Shown here: positions 50,501-61,961 of the stretch, piece after piece | Layout of the letters: every line of letters begins with the position of its first letter | Numbering within the stretch: the stretch's first letter is position 1 | Assembly (NCBI RefSeq): GCF_020536995.1 | Contig: NC_068358.1 | Location: 48,766,840-48,830,839, forward strand | Direction: 5' to 3' | DNA length: 64,000 nt | Origin: Dreissena polymorpha | Lineage: Eukaryota > Mollusca > Bivalvia > Myida > Dreissenidae | The notes under the pieces: generated by a model | Told to the model about the DNA's origin: nothing | What the model saw: only the letters and a program-made list of their open reading frames with translations | Databases searched by the model: none | Position numbers and translations under genes: made by a program

Positions 50501-53500
50501 CTAAAAAGCATTTAAAAATCGAGTACGAGGCTGTGTACATACAGTGTCAATAGAACGCTGTATATAAACAAAGTGAGCAAAATAGGTTTTATGTATTTTG
50601 TTACCGATTTTTTTGGCAAAGGAAATTTGTGCATTATGCAAATGGAGGTAAAATACACTTATGGCCATTATTCAATTTGTTTGCCTGTTTAGAACGCATT
50701 TCATTCAAATATTTTGTTCTCAGTTGTAAAAAGATAGTTTGCAATACACAATTCCGGTTTTCGTCTCCAGGATGTCAAAATCTAGCGCGTGTAGTTATTC
50801 CAAACTGACAGTCCACGAACTTAAGCTATCCACGAACTTAGACTATGCAACGATAGTAATTACTCTAAGTGTTTGGACACTTGAAAATTATTAATTTTTT
50901 TTTTAAAATCACAAACAACATTTTTGAATACATGTGTCAGAAAATTAGAGACAAAAAATAAAAGTATTAAAAATTAAGAGACACTAAGAGAAAATGTAAG
51001 ATTGATGATTGGATATGGGAATGCCATTTGTATAGCGTATTCTTTCAGTGAATATTTAGCACATGGGAATGCCATTTGTATAGCGTATTCTTTCAGTGAA
51101 TATTTAGCACATGGGAATGCCATTTGTATAGCGTATTCTTTCAGTGAATATTTAGCACATGGGAATGCCATTTGTATAGCGTATTCTTTCAGTGAATATT
51201 TAGCACATGGGAATGCCATTTGTATAGCGTATTCTTTCAGTGAATATTTAGCACATGGGAATGCCATTTGTATAGCGTATTCTTTCAGTGAATATTTAGC
51301 ACATGGGAATGCCATTTGTATAGCGTATTCTTTCAATGAATATTTAGCACATGGGAATGCCATTTGTATAGCGTATTCTTTCAATGAATATTTAGCACAT
51401 GGGAATGCCATTTGTATAGCGTATTCTTTCAGTGAATATTTAGCACATGGGAATGCCATTTGTATAGCGTATTCTTTCAATGAATATTTAGCACATGGGA
51501 ATGCCATTTGTATAGCGTATTCTTTCAGTGAATATTTAGCACATGGGAATGCCATTTGTATAGCGTATTCTTTCAATGAATATTTAGCACATGGGAATGC
51601 CATTTGTATAGCGTATTCTTTCAGTGAATATTTAGCACATGGGAATGCCATTTGTATAGCGTATTCTTTCAGTGAATATTTAGCATATGGGAATGCCATT
51701 TGTATAGCGTATTCTTTCAATGAATATTCAGCACATGCTTTTAAAATACCAGGTTGTATAGTATAAATTACTTTTCAACATGTTTCACTTTAAGAGTTTA
51801 AGCTAATGGGTGAATCAATTGTCTATTACAGGTGTATATATTTACCCAAATAACGCAAATGTAATGGTTTATTGCCTTAAGGCATTTGTCTGCCACTTTA
51901 TATGACCTAAATCCAGCTGTAAAAACGCATAATCGAAGAGTTGCCAGATAAGGGAGACAGGGCAGAATTCTGGTTAAGTAGCATAGAATAATTACTTATT
52001 CACGGAAATTCTCATGAAAATTTAGAGTCACACATTTTTATAAATTTGGGCTAAGAAGGGGGATCCAACAATTTTGAGTGTCCGAAAACTTATAGTAATT
52101 ACGGTAATATTGATAAAATGATCATTGCAAATACTGTCAATATTAATGTTAATGTTTGATTATGATGTTTGTATAATAAACTACACATTCAACGTTTTGT
52201 TACCACGACTTTTCACTGAAATGTCCCAGTCGTACCATTCTGTCCTGATGTTAAGCATATTTCTATGGGAGTATTTTGCTGAAATTGTGTGTGTCAGTAG
52301 GTCACAGCCTGATCTACTGCAGGATTACTGCCAGTGGAGACAAGGTCACTATTACTGAAGATACAAAAAGTGTTCCCACTTGCTAACATTATTTGGGATG
52401 TAAATTTGTTTGAAGGTAGGATTGCATTTGGGGCCAGTTGGGTCAAGGTCATTGTTATTTAACATAGAAAACGGTTTTTGCTTAAGTATTTGAATTCTGA
52501 TTTAGGTACTGTGCTGTATTTGTGTGTGTAGCTAACATGTAGACATTGGTTTCAAACTCAATTAAACTCAACTGTTTTAATAAAGGTTCTTTTCATTATC
52601 ACATTTCTCGCTTTTATTTTTGTTAATGCAGCTTATTGTTTACATAAACTAATTCACTATTACAGAACTTCAAAAATGTCTTTGTGATCATTATATCAAG
52701 TGACTGACAGAAAATATCAACAATGCTTACAAAGAGGAAGAATAGTTGAGCGCACATGTCTTCGGACAGCTCTTGTTTTTCTTGTATATGTAATTATAAT
52801 TAAATGTCATTGGTTGAACTACTAATAGACAGCCCTCTTTAAGAATGTAAAGTTCCTTAAAGAGGTTTATAAGGAAATACAAAGTACATAGATATTGTAA
52901 TCAAGGTTGTGGAATTTCATAATAGATTACAAATCTCTAAATGTGATTAGATTGGGACTATTTTCTACCATAAAGCATTATTTTCTGTCTTAGTGCAAGT
53001 GGTTGAAAAGATGAAGGCTGAGGAGAAAATACACTGGCATTGGAGGATTATCTTCAAGAAGGTGGCACCCGACCTTGCTGCCTCAATAACCCACCAGATT
53101 CAGAGCACCTGTCAGGCAGGAATGGAGGCAGAACAGAACATGTGGAGCACGCAGCAAACCTTGGAAGTGGTTGATGTTCCTGAGTCACTCATTGGTGGTC
53201 GCCTTGACTACCCTAGGTGCATTTCAAAGGTGATGCTTGTTGACTTCATATTTTCTTCTTGTCATAGTATTGAAGGATCATTGTAAATAATTATTGTAAT
53301 TATTTACATTAAAAATATATTTATTGTGTGTAGTTAAAAAGAATTGTAATGACATCTTCTGCTATTCAGCCTAATTAATCATTTATGGCCTGTGAGGAGA
53401 TACAATATTTGAAATGAAATTTAAACATATTGGTGTTAATGCTGTTTTCCCCTATTTTTAAAGTCACATAATATTCCTCATTAATAATAATTGAGAGTAC

Positions 53501-56500
53501 AGCCCTCTTGTACCAATAGCAATATGAACCTTGTTCTGGGAAAACAGTCCACACAGGCTTAATATTTGGTCTAAGGGAATTGTCCTCTTAACAGAATTCA
53601 AAGTTAGTGGAAAGTGTTGTCCCTGATTAGCCTTTGCATACTGCACAGGCTAATATGGAATGACAATTTAAGCCCAGTTTTCCCTGAATGTGACTCATAG
53701 TACAAAGCGTCATGTTTACTTTAAAGTGCACCTGGGAGATCATGAGTGTGGTGGAGAGTTACCTGATCTTGGGTCGGGCAGGGGTCGAAGGTTACCTTCA
53801 CCCAGTACGCACTGCCTTTGTGGAGGCCACTAACGTTGGACTCAAGAACATGCATGCTGACATTCTCAAGGTTTGATCTGGGCCTGGTTGCTCTAGACTA
53901 AAGGCCAGTTAATGTGATAGTCTGTTAACTTCAGACCCAAATTACATGAATTTTCAAAGCAATAAAATAATGAAAAAAATGCAAATTTTAGCATAAAAAA
54001 TTGATTACAATTAACACAAATATTAAAAGGTTAAAAATTAAGTCACATAAAGAACTTGATCCTAAAATAAAGGGCTGTTATCATAACTGGCCATTAAAGT
54101 ATAGTGCAATTTAGTGCAACCAGGCCCACGTTTTCTGTGTGCTGTATTCTAGTAAGATATGACACGTTAAACTAAGGACGGTTAAACAATATTAATTTCA
54201 TTCCAGAAATAAAAAAACTTTTAGTATCATTATTATTATCGTATGTGTCTTCATATATTTATTATACTTTAGAAAGTCATATAGTGATGGAGAGCATTTA
54301 AATGTGTATTTTATTATAGGTAAAAACCCAGGGAATTCATGGAGTGTTAAAGTAGATGTTTGATTTTCCATGCAAGTGCGAAGTGAATTATTCTAAATAA
54401 AGCTTTAAGAATTAGCTGATTAGTATTAGACATTTTTGTCAGGGTGATCCACCTGCCTCAAGAGTCTTGTTTTGTATGTGTGGTATATGTATGCTGTAGA
54501 TGTCCAGTGATGTTCCACTGCAGTCACCTATGAAGAACCTGTATGTCCTGTTGTCCAGTGCTGCCTTCATACGCAACCATCTGCTGCACTTTGATACCAT
54601 CCTGGCACCAGAAGAAAGGTAACACGTATATGGGTTAAACATATATCTGCTGCTGGTCTTAGGAAAATGGGTGTGATGCCATATGAAGCCAGAGTGTGAT
54701 GCCATATGAAGCCAGAGTGTGATGCCATATGAAGCCAGAGTGTGATGCCATATGAAGCCAGAGTGTGATGCCATATGAAGCCAGAGTGTGATGCCATATG
54801 AAGCCAGAGTGTGATGCCATATGAAGCCAGAGTGTGATGCCATATGAAGCCAGAGTGTGATGCCATATGAAGCCAGAGTAGCTCCAGACCAGCCTGTGCA
54901 TTCTCTCCTTACCAGACTTTGTGAATGCACAGGCTGGTCATGAGCAGCGCTTGCATGCAGCATACAACAATTTTTTCTATGGCACTGATTATATGTTAGT
55001 AATAGCATAGTCTTCTTATTGCACAATTTTTACATGGAATTTGATAGTGATGTATATGACAGCATTTATATTGTTTATTAAATATATTTTTCGTTTAAAT
55101 TTTGTTGTATTTTTGCAAAAGATTTTGCACACTTTATTTTAATATATAAAAAGTGTACTTAAGCTCATGAATTTAAAACAGACTAAATATATAGCAAGGA
55201 ATCTGGGCCTAATTATTAATTTATGAATAAATTGTTAGTGAGAAATCAGTAGACATAGTTTTGTGTACTTATAACAGCAAGAAGCCCTTCAGTGTGCTGT
55301 ACAAGCAGTTTGTGGAGCTGGTAGAGACGCTAACAGAGCAGGTGATCCAGCGCCATGGCAACTACATAGCAAGCAGCGTTCTGCACGACACTGACAGCCA
55401 TAACTGGACTGAGAACAAGGAATTCTATGAGGTGAATTACCATATTTACTTCGGTTTATCCTTGTGTGCTTTGTCATACAAAATAATTATAAACTTATTC
55501 ACCAGAATGAAGATTATTTTATGGTTGCATAATTTTTATATTATTTACTAGAATAAATAGCTCCATACATTATTCATAAAAATCATGTTGTTTTCAAATT
55601 TGCAAAATTTGCCTCCTTTTTGGTGTGATTTTTTAAGTTTTTATGCCCCCTTTCGAAGAAAAGGGGGTATATAGTTTTCGCACTGTCCGTCAGTCTGTCT
55701 GTCAGTCTGTAACACTTTTTGTGTCCGCTCTCTAATTCAAAAAGTTTCCATCCAATCTTTACCAAACTTGGTCAGTAGTTGTATGTAGACAATATCTAGG
55801 TCAAGTTCGAATATGGGTCATGCTGGGTCAAAAACTAGGTCACGGGGTCACTTAGTGCATTTCAAGGATTTAGCATGGTGTCCGCTCTCTAATTGAAGTA
55901 GTTTTCATCTGATCTTTACCAAACTTGGTCAGAAGTTGTATCAAGACAATATCTAGCTCATTCTTCAAGATCAAAAGTAAAAAATACAATCCAAGGGAAG
56001 TAATAAGCTATAAAAGGGAGATAATTTCTAAACCTGCCAAATGATATATTGATATTTTATTTCAAAGCGGCGCAATAGGGGGCATTGTGTTTCTGACAAA
56101 CACATCTCTTGTTTCTCCTCTATTGTTGATGCTTGTTGATTTTTGTGAACATTTTAATTTTTTACCTCAATATTGTGCTGCTGATCTCACATGTCTTCTG
56201 CGGGTGTTCATGTAGGGAGAGCGGTGCTCATTCACGGTGCAGATGTGGAACTACTACCTGCAGGGTGTTCATCATGACATGTGGACCATCTGCCCCCCCA
56301 AACTGGCCCAGTCCAGCCTGGCCGTGATCCTTCATGACTCCCTGCAGCTCCTCACTCAAAGATATACCCACTGCAAGCCATCCTTCCGTAGGGTTGGACA
56401 GTTCAGGTATATACCCACTGCAAGCCATCCTTCCGTAGGGTTGGACAGTTCAGGTATATACCCACTGCAAGCCATCCTTCTGTAGGGTTGGACAGTTCAG

Positions 56501-59500
56501 GTATATACCCACTGCAAGCCATCCTTCCGTAGGATTGGACAGTTCAGGTATAAACCCACTGCAAGCCATCCTTCCGTAGGGTTAGACAGTTCAGGTATAT
56601 ACCCACTGCAAGCCATCCTTCCGTATGGTTGGACAGTTCAGGTATATACCCACTGCAAGCCATCCTTCCCTAGGGTTGAACAGTTCAGGTATATACCCAC
56701 TGCAAGCCATCCTTCCGTAGGGTTGGACAGTTCAGGTATATATCCACTGCAAGCCATCCTTCCGTAGGGTTGGACAGTTTCGGTATATACGCACTGCAAG
56801 CCCTCCTTTCGTAGGGTTGGACAGTTCAGGTATATACGCACTGCAAGCCATCCTTCTGTAGGGTTGGACAATTCAGGTATATACCCACTGCAAGCAATCC
56901 TTCGTAGGGTTAGACAGTTCAGGTATATACCCGCTGCAAGCCATCCTTCTGTAGGGTTGGACAGTTCAGGTTTATACCCACTGCAAGCCATCCTTCCTTA
57001 GGGTTCAGGTATTTGCCCAGTGATGTTCTCCTGGTTTATTAAACAAGAATGTTTCTGTTTCTTCTAACAGTGATAAACAATCCCAAATGTGGTAAAATAT
57101 ATAAATTAAGTATTGATTGTAAATATAAAAATTTATTAAAATATCTCAATTCATTCTAACCAAATTTGTGCATCCTCACCTTCAAACATTCTATTATTGT
57201 GGGCCCTTTGTCAATCCTTTTACAAATGTATAGTTGCTGTTGTGTTAATGTTTCCTTATAAAAAATTGTGCCTGTGTACTGTGCAGGTGTGACATCATGA
57301 CAATACTGCTATGTGCCAGTGAGATGCTGTATTGGTGTAGTGGGTCAATCTCGAGGGTGATAGATCCCGGTCACACCCAGGGGCCCCACTACTCCATACA
57401 TAACCTCTGCACTGCCCTGCTGTCAGCCATGGCAGTGATTGCTGCACCACTAGATGTCCTCTACAAGTGAGTTGGATAAACTTAAACTTTTGATCCGCAC
57501 TCTAGAAACGGGCTTAAATCATGCGTTTAAAATGTTATCTCAGATAATCCTCTGCAGTCCGCACAGGCTTATATGGGACGACACTTTTTGCCTTAACTGT
57601 ATTTGTGCTTAGCAAAGAATTCATTCAGATGAAAAATACCATAAAAGTGTAAAGTGTTATGCCTTAATAGCCTGGCCTAGTGCACAGGCTAATCTAGGAC
57701 GATACTTAACATAGCCTGGCCTAGTGCACAGGCTTATCTAGGACGATACTTAACATACATGCATTAAGAACAGTTTTCCAAATTAAGGCTGATTTGAAAT
57801 CAGACTGGGCTTGTTGGCTTTAATTTAGAACTTATTCTTAATCTAGATACACCTTCTTGTTTTTAATGGAATTCTAACTCCTCAAATCAGTGTATAAAAT
57901 ATTGTTGATGGAAGAAAGAAGGTAAAGGAGGAAATGAATATTTAGATTTTAAAATTTAAAACAATTTTGTGGCAATGTTGGCCTTTTTCAGGTTAACATG
58001 TGTACAATTAAAGTGTCTAACATCTCAATCTATTAATAAGATAAGTATTTAACTTTATAAGCTTTGCATTAAAAATAAAAAATTTGGTCACTTTGTTTCT
58101 GTACTTCACATGTGACAGGTCTTTATTTCTGCAAATTTTTCATGTTTCATGTATGAGGCTTTGGTACCAGGTACTTGAATCTTGTTATTATGAAAGATAT
58201 TTGTAAAAAAAACACAACATTCACATCTTAGTCAATAGTTACATTCTTTTGTTTTGGGGATCTTAAACACAGGTGTATATTTCATAATCTTAACTGAACA
58301 ACTGTATTTTACATAATTGTGTTCATGAAAACATTTTCTGTACATATTTGTATTTTATTTGATGGTTTGAAAAACTCAAGTATTCAATATTTCCCCACAG
58401 AGTGAACAAGAAGGGATACCGATACAGACAGAAGAGGAAGAGTATCAGCCAGGCTGATAGGGGCTTTAACAGTTACTGGTTGTCATGGGTACAGCCTTCC
58501 ATGATGGACAAACATGTCAAATGGTGGGTGTGTCTGTTTGTTTGGATTTTTGGTTGTTTTAAAAAGTATTTTAGCCTACAATCATTGAACCTTTTCATAC
58601 TATTCCTGAGCATACTTAGATGATCTACCAGGTCTTCCAGTACTAAGTGTACATATATTTTGGCCAGTAACTGACAGCATCCGTACTTGAAAAGAAAGTT
58701 GGGGTTAAAGTGAGATTATACGATTTTTATATGTGTTAAATTGTAATATATTTGTAAAAATATGTTACAATAACACAAAATAGGCAAGAAAAATTATACA
58801 TTGAAGACAAATTTCATAAAACGCAGCCACGACAAATTAGCACCTCGAGCTTATTGTGACGAAGATATTTTGTACATATTTTCCTACAATAACCGAAGCA
58901 TTCGTCTTTTTATTAGGATCGGGTGTCGTATGAATAGATATCGTTGCAGGAAATTAAAATGATCCGTAAAACTAAATTTAGATTCACATTGTACATGCAT
59001 GATATTCATGCTGGCGAATTCTACTGTACAGACATTTTCGATTTCAGAATTCAACATCTGGCTTATTTCGCATTTTTTGACACGTGTTCTTCTTTACTTT
59101 TATTTTAATTTATATTGAAATATATGTATAATAAGTTTTTTTAGCTCACCTGAGCACAACGTGCTCATTGTGAGCTTTTGTGATCGCCTTTTGTCCGTTG
59201 TGCGTTGTACGGCGTCAACATTTGACTTGTTAACTCTCTAGAGGCCACATTTATTGTCCAATCTTCATGAAATTTGGTCAGAAGATTTGTCTCAATGATA
59301 TCTTGGATGAGTTCGAAAATGGTTAGGTTTGCTTGAAAAACATGGCTGCCAAGGAGCGGGGCATTTTTCCTTATATGGCTATAGTAAAATCTTGTTAACT
59401 CTCTAGATGCGACATTTATTGTCTGATCTTCATGAAACTTGGTCAGAAGATTTATCCCAATAATATCTTGGACGAGTTCGAAAATGATGCCGGTTGGTTA

Positions 59501-60912
59501 AAAAACATGGCCGCCAGGCGGCAGGGCATTTTTCCTTATATGGATTTAGTTAAACCTTGTTAACACTCTAGAAGCCACATTTATTTTCCGATCTTCATGA
59601 AACTTGCTCAGAAGATTTTTTCCTCTGATATCTTTGATTACTTCAAAAATGGTAACCTTTGCTTGAAAAACATGGCTGCCAAGGGGCGGGGCATTTTTCC
59701 TTATATGGCTATATATGGCTATAGTAAAATCTTGTTAACACTCTAGAGGCCACATTTATTGTCCAATCTTAATGAAACTTGGTCAGAAGATTCATCCCAA
59801 TAATATCTTGGACGAGTTCGAAAATGATGCCGGTTGGTTGAAAAACATGGCCGCCAGGGGTCGGGGCATTTTTCCTAATATGGCTATAGTTAAACCTTTT
59901 TAACACTCTAGAGGCCACATTTATTGTCCAATCTTGATGAAATATGGTCAGAAGATTTGTCTTAATGATATCTTGGATTAGTTTGAAAATGGTTATGTTT
60001 GCTTGAATAACATGGCCGCCAAGGGGCGGGGCATTTTTCCTTATATGGCTATATAAGGCTATAGTAAAACCTTGTTAACACTCTAGAGGCCACATCTATA
60101 GTCCGATCTTCATGAAACTCGGTCAGAAGATTCATCCCAATAATATCTTGGTCGAGTTCAAAAATGATGCCGGTTGGTTGAAAAACATGGCCACCACAGG
60201 GGCGGGGCTATTTTCCTTATATGGCTGTAGTAAAACCTTGTTAACACTCTAGTTAATTGGAAATATAATTGCAAGGTGAGTCTGAAAATAGTTCATGTTT
60301 GTTTATAAACAAGGCTTTCAGGGGGGTGGTAGTTTTATTGTATGTCTACAGTTGTTTATAGTGAAACATTGTGAATACTTTTAGTCACATTTTTAGTTCA
60401 ATCTGAATGACACTTGTTGAGTGCAAATGTTGTTATCATATCTTGATTTAGTTTACTCAATTAGTTTTATCTTCAAACATGGTGACAATCTTTATGAGCA
60501 TAATATTTTTTGCTCATGGTGAACTTTTGTGATCACCTTTTGTCAATTGTCTGTCTTCCATTGTGCGTCATGAATATTTGCCTTGTTAACACTGTAGCTG
60601 CCACATTTATTGTCGGATCTTCATGAAACTTTGTCAGAAGATTTGTCCCAATGATATCTTGGACGAGTTCAAAAATGAATCAGGTCTGTTGAAAAACATG
60701 GCTGCCAGGGGGCCATTTGTTGCCCCCTACCGGTTTCACTGGAGGGGACTTATGGTTTGCGCTCTGTGTGTCCGTCTGTCTGTGAGTCTGTCACACTTTT
60801 CTGGATCCTGCGATAACTTTAAAAGTTCTTCATATTTTTCATGAAATGGCAATATGGACATTATGCACGTCATTTCATTTTGTTCCTACGTCAAAAATTG
60901 TGGTTGCTATGG

Positions 60913-61001
<89 letters not shown>

Positions 61002-61526
61002 CTGACAATGGTGGAGCCGGTAGGAGACATATATTGCTTGGCAATTGTCTTGTTGTTCATTCTTCATGAAACTTGGTTAGAACATTTGTTCCATTGATAT
61101 CTTGGGCTGCAAAAAACAAGTCATTTCTTTTTATCCCAGGTGAGCGACTTTGGGCCTTTCAGGCCCTCTTGTTAACACATTTGATATAAATTCAACTATA
61201 TTTGACAAAATCGTGCAGTCCCGCTTTAATTGGCGGTGTGTGCACATGTTTTAAATTGTGCAGGGTAGGCTGGTGTAATGCTCCAATTAATAATAATGTT
61301 TTTTATTGAGTTTGTTTTGTTAAAACACTGATCTTGAAGTTACAATTAATAATCAAACTATCAATGCATTCATTTTGGCAATATGATTTTGTCAGTATTA
61401 TTATCCAAGATATACATCGTTTAATATGCCCTCAGTTACAATGACATGAGGACAACAGTTGCTGTTTATCTGAATACAAAGCTGTTGCTACGCCAACCAG
61501 AGTTGAACTTTCCTCTGACCATTCAG
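41574..61526 (+). CDS. KIAA0825-like protein (DUF4495), first 14 exons, runs off the window
   Basis: Exons: 41574-41707, 44738-44906, 45465-45667, 46563-46697, 47943-48526, 49272-49424, 52994-53229, 53727-53870, 54500-54618, 55278-55431, 56216-56406, 57287-57466, 58401-58523, 61436-61526. They join in phase to 872 codons with no stop; human KIAA0825 is about 1275 aa, so the 3' end lies beyond 64000. Matches I recall: [20 protein letters not shown] near residue 31-50 to human FEQIFSDIDEKIEQNAASIK, and [16 protein letters not shown] near 161-176 to human WDDIRLHLRRFLVSKL. The molecular role is unknown; human variants cause postaxial polydactyly. An in-frame TGA ten codons before the ATG supports the start. 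Exon 11's donor sits in a minisatellite. CCDC142 is a more distant alternative. Confidence 0.85.
42330..42830. repeat. Fragment of the family at 50861-52105, in intron 1
   Basis: CAGGATTCTGCCCTGTTGCG, GATTAAGGTCATAAAACC and AAATGTCCAAAAACTTAGAA match, inverted, segments of the TIR element in intron 6. A further fragment is at about 39260-39400. Ends are not resolved. The rest of intron 1 (41708-44737) looks unique except for a GTCTGTCTGTATGTCAGTCA-type repeat at about 43940-44290. Confidence 0.45.
46036..46105. repeat. Near-perfect 32-bp hairpin in intron 3 of the KIAA0825-like gene
   Basis: Arms 46036-46067 and 46074-46105 pair at 30 of 32 positions around a 6-base loop (ATTGATTTTAATTCACGAGT... 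and its complement). Weaker pairing continues outward for about 20 bases. It is probably the core of a small fold-back element that may reach from about 46010 to 46340. Confidence 0.7.
46829..47250 (-). repeat. Interspersed repeat, copy 2, with two 159-bp monomers
   Basis: Two tandem monomers start GTCCGGAGCCATATCTTGG at 46855 and 47014, and each ends GAGTTATGGCCCTTTGTATC. The left flank is a C-run (CCCCCCCC) and the right has AGGCGGGGGTTATC, so the ends are C/G complementary as in the hairpin-ended families. The inverted relative is at 1238-1530. It lies in intron 4. Confidence 0.75.
47643..47899. mobile_element. Fold-back short element, copy 3, just upstream of exon 5
   Basis: Arms AGCCTGCGTAGTCTGCATAG, TGATCAGGGACAACACTTTT and GTATTGTCCCTGATTAGC place it in the family. 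Its right end is about 45 bases from the exon 5 acceptor (47941-47942), so the intron's branch region abuts, or is partly made of, transposon sequence. Confidence 0.7.
49032..49240. mobile_element. Fold-back short element, copy 4, diverged
   Basis: TGATTAGACTGTGTAGCTGG and CTAATCAGGAACGACACTTT match the left arm; the right arm is mostly lost. It lies in intron 5, about 30 bp before exon 6. Confidence 0.6.
49924..50439. mobile_element. hAT-like fold-back element, second copy, 516 bp
   Basis: Same family as 15539-16513 (TGTGGCTATGATATTTATTA ... ATAAATATCATAGCCACA). The ends read CACAGTAAG and GCATGTG. The flanks TAAATTAA (49916-49923) and TACATTAA (50440-50447) match at 7 of 8 bases. The internal spacer is much shorter than in the first copy. 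It is in intron 6 of the KIAA0825-like gene. Confidence 0.75.
50861..52105. mobile_element. TIR element carrying a 48-bp satellite array
   Basis: GTAATTACTCTAAGTGTTTG at the left and CCGAAAACTTATAGTAATTAC at the right are imperfect inverted repeats of about 35 bp. Internal sequence (AAACGCATAATCGAAGAG, GGGCAGAATTCTGG near 51905-51975) recurs at 42330 and 39260. No ORF apart from those made by the array. Exact ends and target duplication are unresolved. Confidence 0.5.
51017..51736 (+). repeat. 48-bp satellite array, 15 units, nearly identical
   Basis: Fifteen units of 48 bp starting GGGAATGCCATTTGTATAGC. They are identical apart from one A/G position (CAGTG or CAATG) and a few changes in the last two units. 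Because 48 is a multiple of three and no unit frame has a stop, both strands show long open frames; these are by-products of the array. It sits in intron 6. Confidence 0.95.
53523..53700. mobile_element. Fold-back short element, copy 5, internal deletion
   Basis: CTTGTTCTGGGAAAACAG at the left, GTCCCTGATTAGCCTTTGCA, and TTTAAGCCCAGTTTTCCCTG at the right. About 25 bp before exon 8. Confidence 0.7.
54671..54878 (+). repeat. 23-bp minisatellite, 9 identical units
   Basis: Unit GTGTGATGCCATATGAAGCC plus AGA, nine perfect copies, in intron 9. Twenty-three is not a multiple of three, yet all frames of the minus strand stay open through it, which yields an ORF of 195 codons that I do not regard as a gene. 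Confidence 0.95.
54887..54939. repeat. Perfect 17-bp hairpin beside the 23-bp array
   Basis: GACCAGCCTGTGCATTC (54887-54903) pairs exactly with 54923-54939 around a 19-base loop. The stem resembles the CAGCCTGTGCA arm of the fold-back family, so it may be a remnant of one. Confidence 0.8.
55638..56113 (-). mobile_element. AACAAGAG-ended element with terminal hairpin, in intron 10
   Basis: On the plus strand it opens with a perfect 8-bp-stem hairpin (55646-55667, CCCCCTTT / AAAGGGGG), then GTCTGTCTGTCAGTCTG. Two monomers with ACCAAACTTGGTCAG and AACTAGGTCACGGGGTCAC follow. It closes GACAAACACATCTCTTGTT (the AACAAGAG end, 56106-56113). The closing segment also ends the element at 61962. Confidence 0.7.
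56359..57005 (+). repeat. 47-bp minisatellite grown from the exon 11 donor
   Basis: About 13-14 head-to-tail units of 47 bp. The first unit is the last 48 bases of exon 11 (GCAAGCCATCCTTCCGTAGG ... GACAGTTCAG) with its donor GTATAT. Every later unit repeats the exon end and the GTATAT donor with a few substitutions. It fills most of intron 11. Using any later donor would add a non-multiple of three and soon reach a stop. Confidence 0.95.
57490..57790. mobile_element. Fold-back short element, copy 6, with an internal duplication
   Basis: GAAACGGGCTTAAATCATGC at the left, GTCCGCACAGGCTTATATGG inside, and ATGCATTAAGAACAGTTTTC at the right. A 44-bp segment (TAGCCTGGCCTAGTGCACAG...) is repeated twice in tandem at about 57668-57755. 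Confidence 0.75.
59143..61173 (+). mobile_element. 2-kb element of tandem 165-180-bp monomers, in intron 13
   Basis: It starts AGCTCACCTGAGCACAACGTG and ends CAGGTGAGCGACTTTGGGCC ... GCCCTCTTGTT, so AGCTCACCTGAG/CAGGTGAGC form partial inverted ends and CTCTTGTT is the shared AACAAGAG end. Seven or so monomers carry CTCTAGAGGCCACATTTATT, CATGAAACTTGGTCAGAAG and AACATGGCCGCCA. A stretch at about 60711-61050 with GTGTGTCCGTCTGTCTGTGA and a long (AT)n looks like a second element inserted near the right end. Non-coding. Confidence 0.75.
60919..60997. repeat. (AT)n microsatellite, about 39 units
   Basis: Seventy-nine uninterrupted bases of alternating A and T. Such tracts are likely to vary in length and to be misassembled. 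Confidence 0.98.
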
Positions 61527-61961
61527 GTAAGGTGTGACAAACATATTTGTTTCATCTGTTGTGACCTACTTTGAAACTGTACCCTACACTTGAACATTCG
61601 ATTCAGTTTATCATATATTGTAATTTCTTTTTCAACAGATAAAATCAATCTATTTACGTTGAAATGGTGTTTAATTTTGATGATTTTAATTTCACATCAA
61701 TCTTTAAGGATACTCTTGATATGGATTTTTTCAGTTAAAGGATCTGACCATTTTCTGTCATGCAAATATACTGAAATAAATCACTTAATAAACAGCTTAG
61801 TTATTTTGGTATTGTGTTTGAAAACAAGATTTTTTTGCTTAAACTTAAAACCATAATGTTAGTAAGAGTTATTAATTTTTCAGTGTAGAAATTAGAACAA
61901 GTAGAGTTAATTTCCATATCTGATTTGGTCATAAGTTTTGTGCCAGTGCAATGTTGTGTTT

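Noticed and set aside
50974-51766. Long ORFs of about 250 codons on both strands with a 16-residue repeat
   Set aside because: They arise because the 48-bp unit is a multiple of three without stops. No conserved domain, both strands equally open, inside an intron.
54439-55026. 195-codon minus-strand ORF with repeated [11 protein letters not shown]
   Set aside because: Created by the 23-bp array; several frames are open at once. It also overlaps exon 9 of the plus-strand gene.
56638-56991. 117-codon minus-strand ORF
   Set aside because: Product of the 47-bp array in intron 11; no independent support.
60854-61069. Ile-Tyr repeat ORFs on both strands
   Set aside because: Translation of the (AT)n microsatellite.
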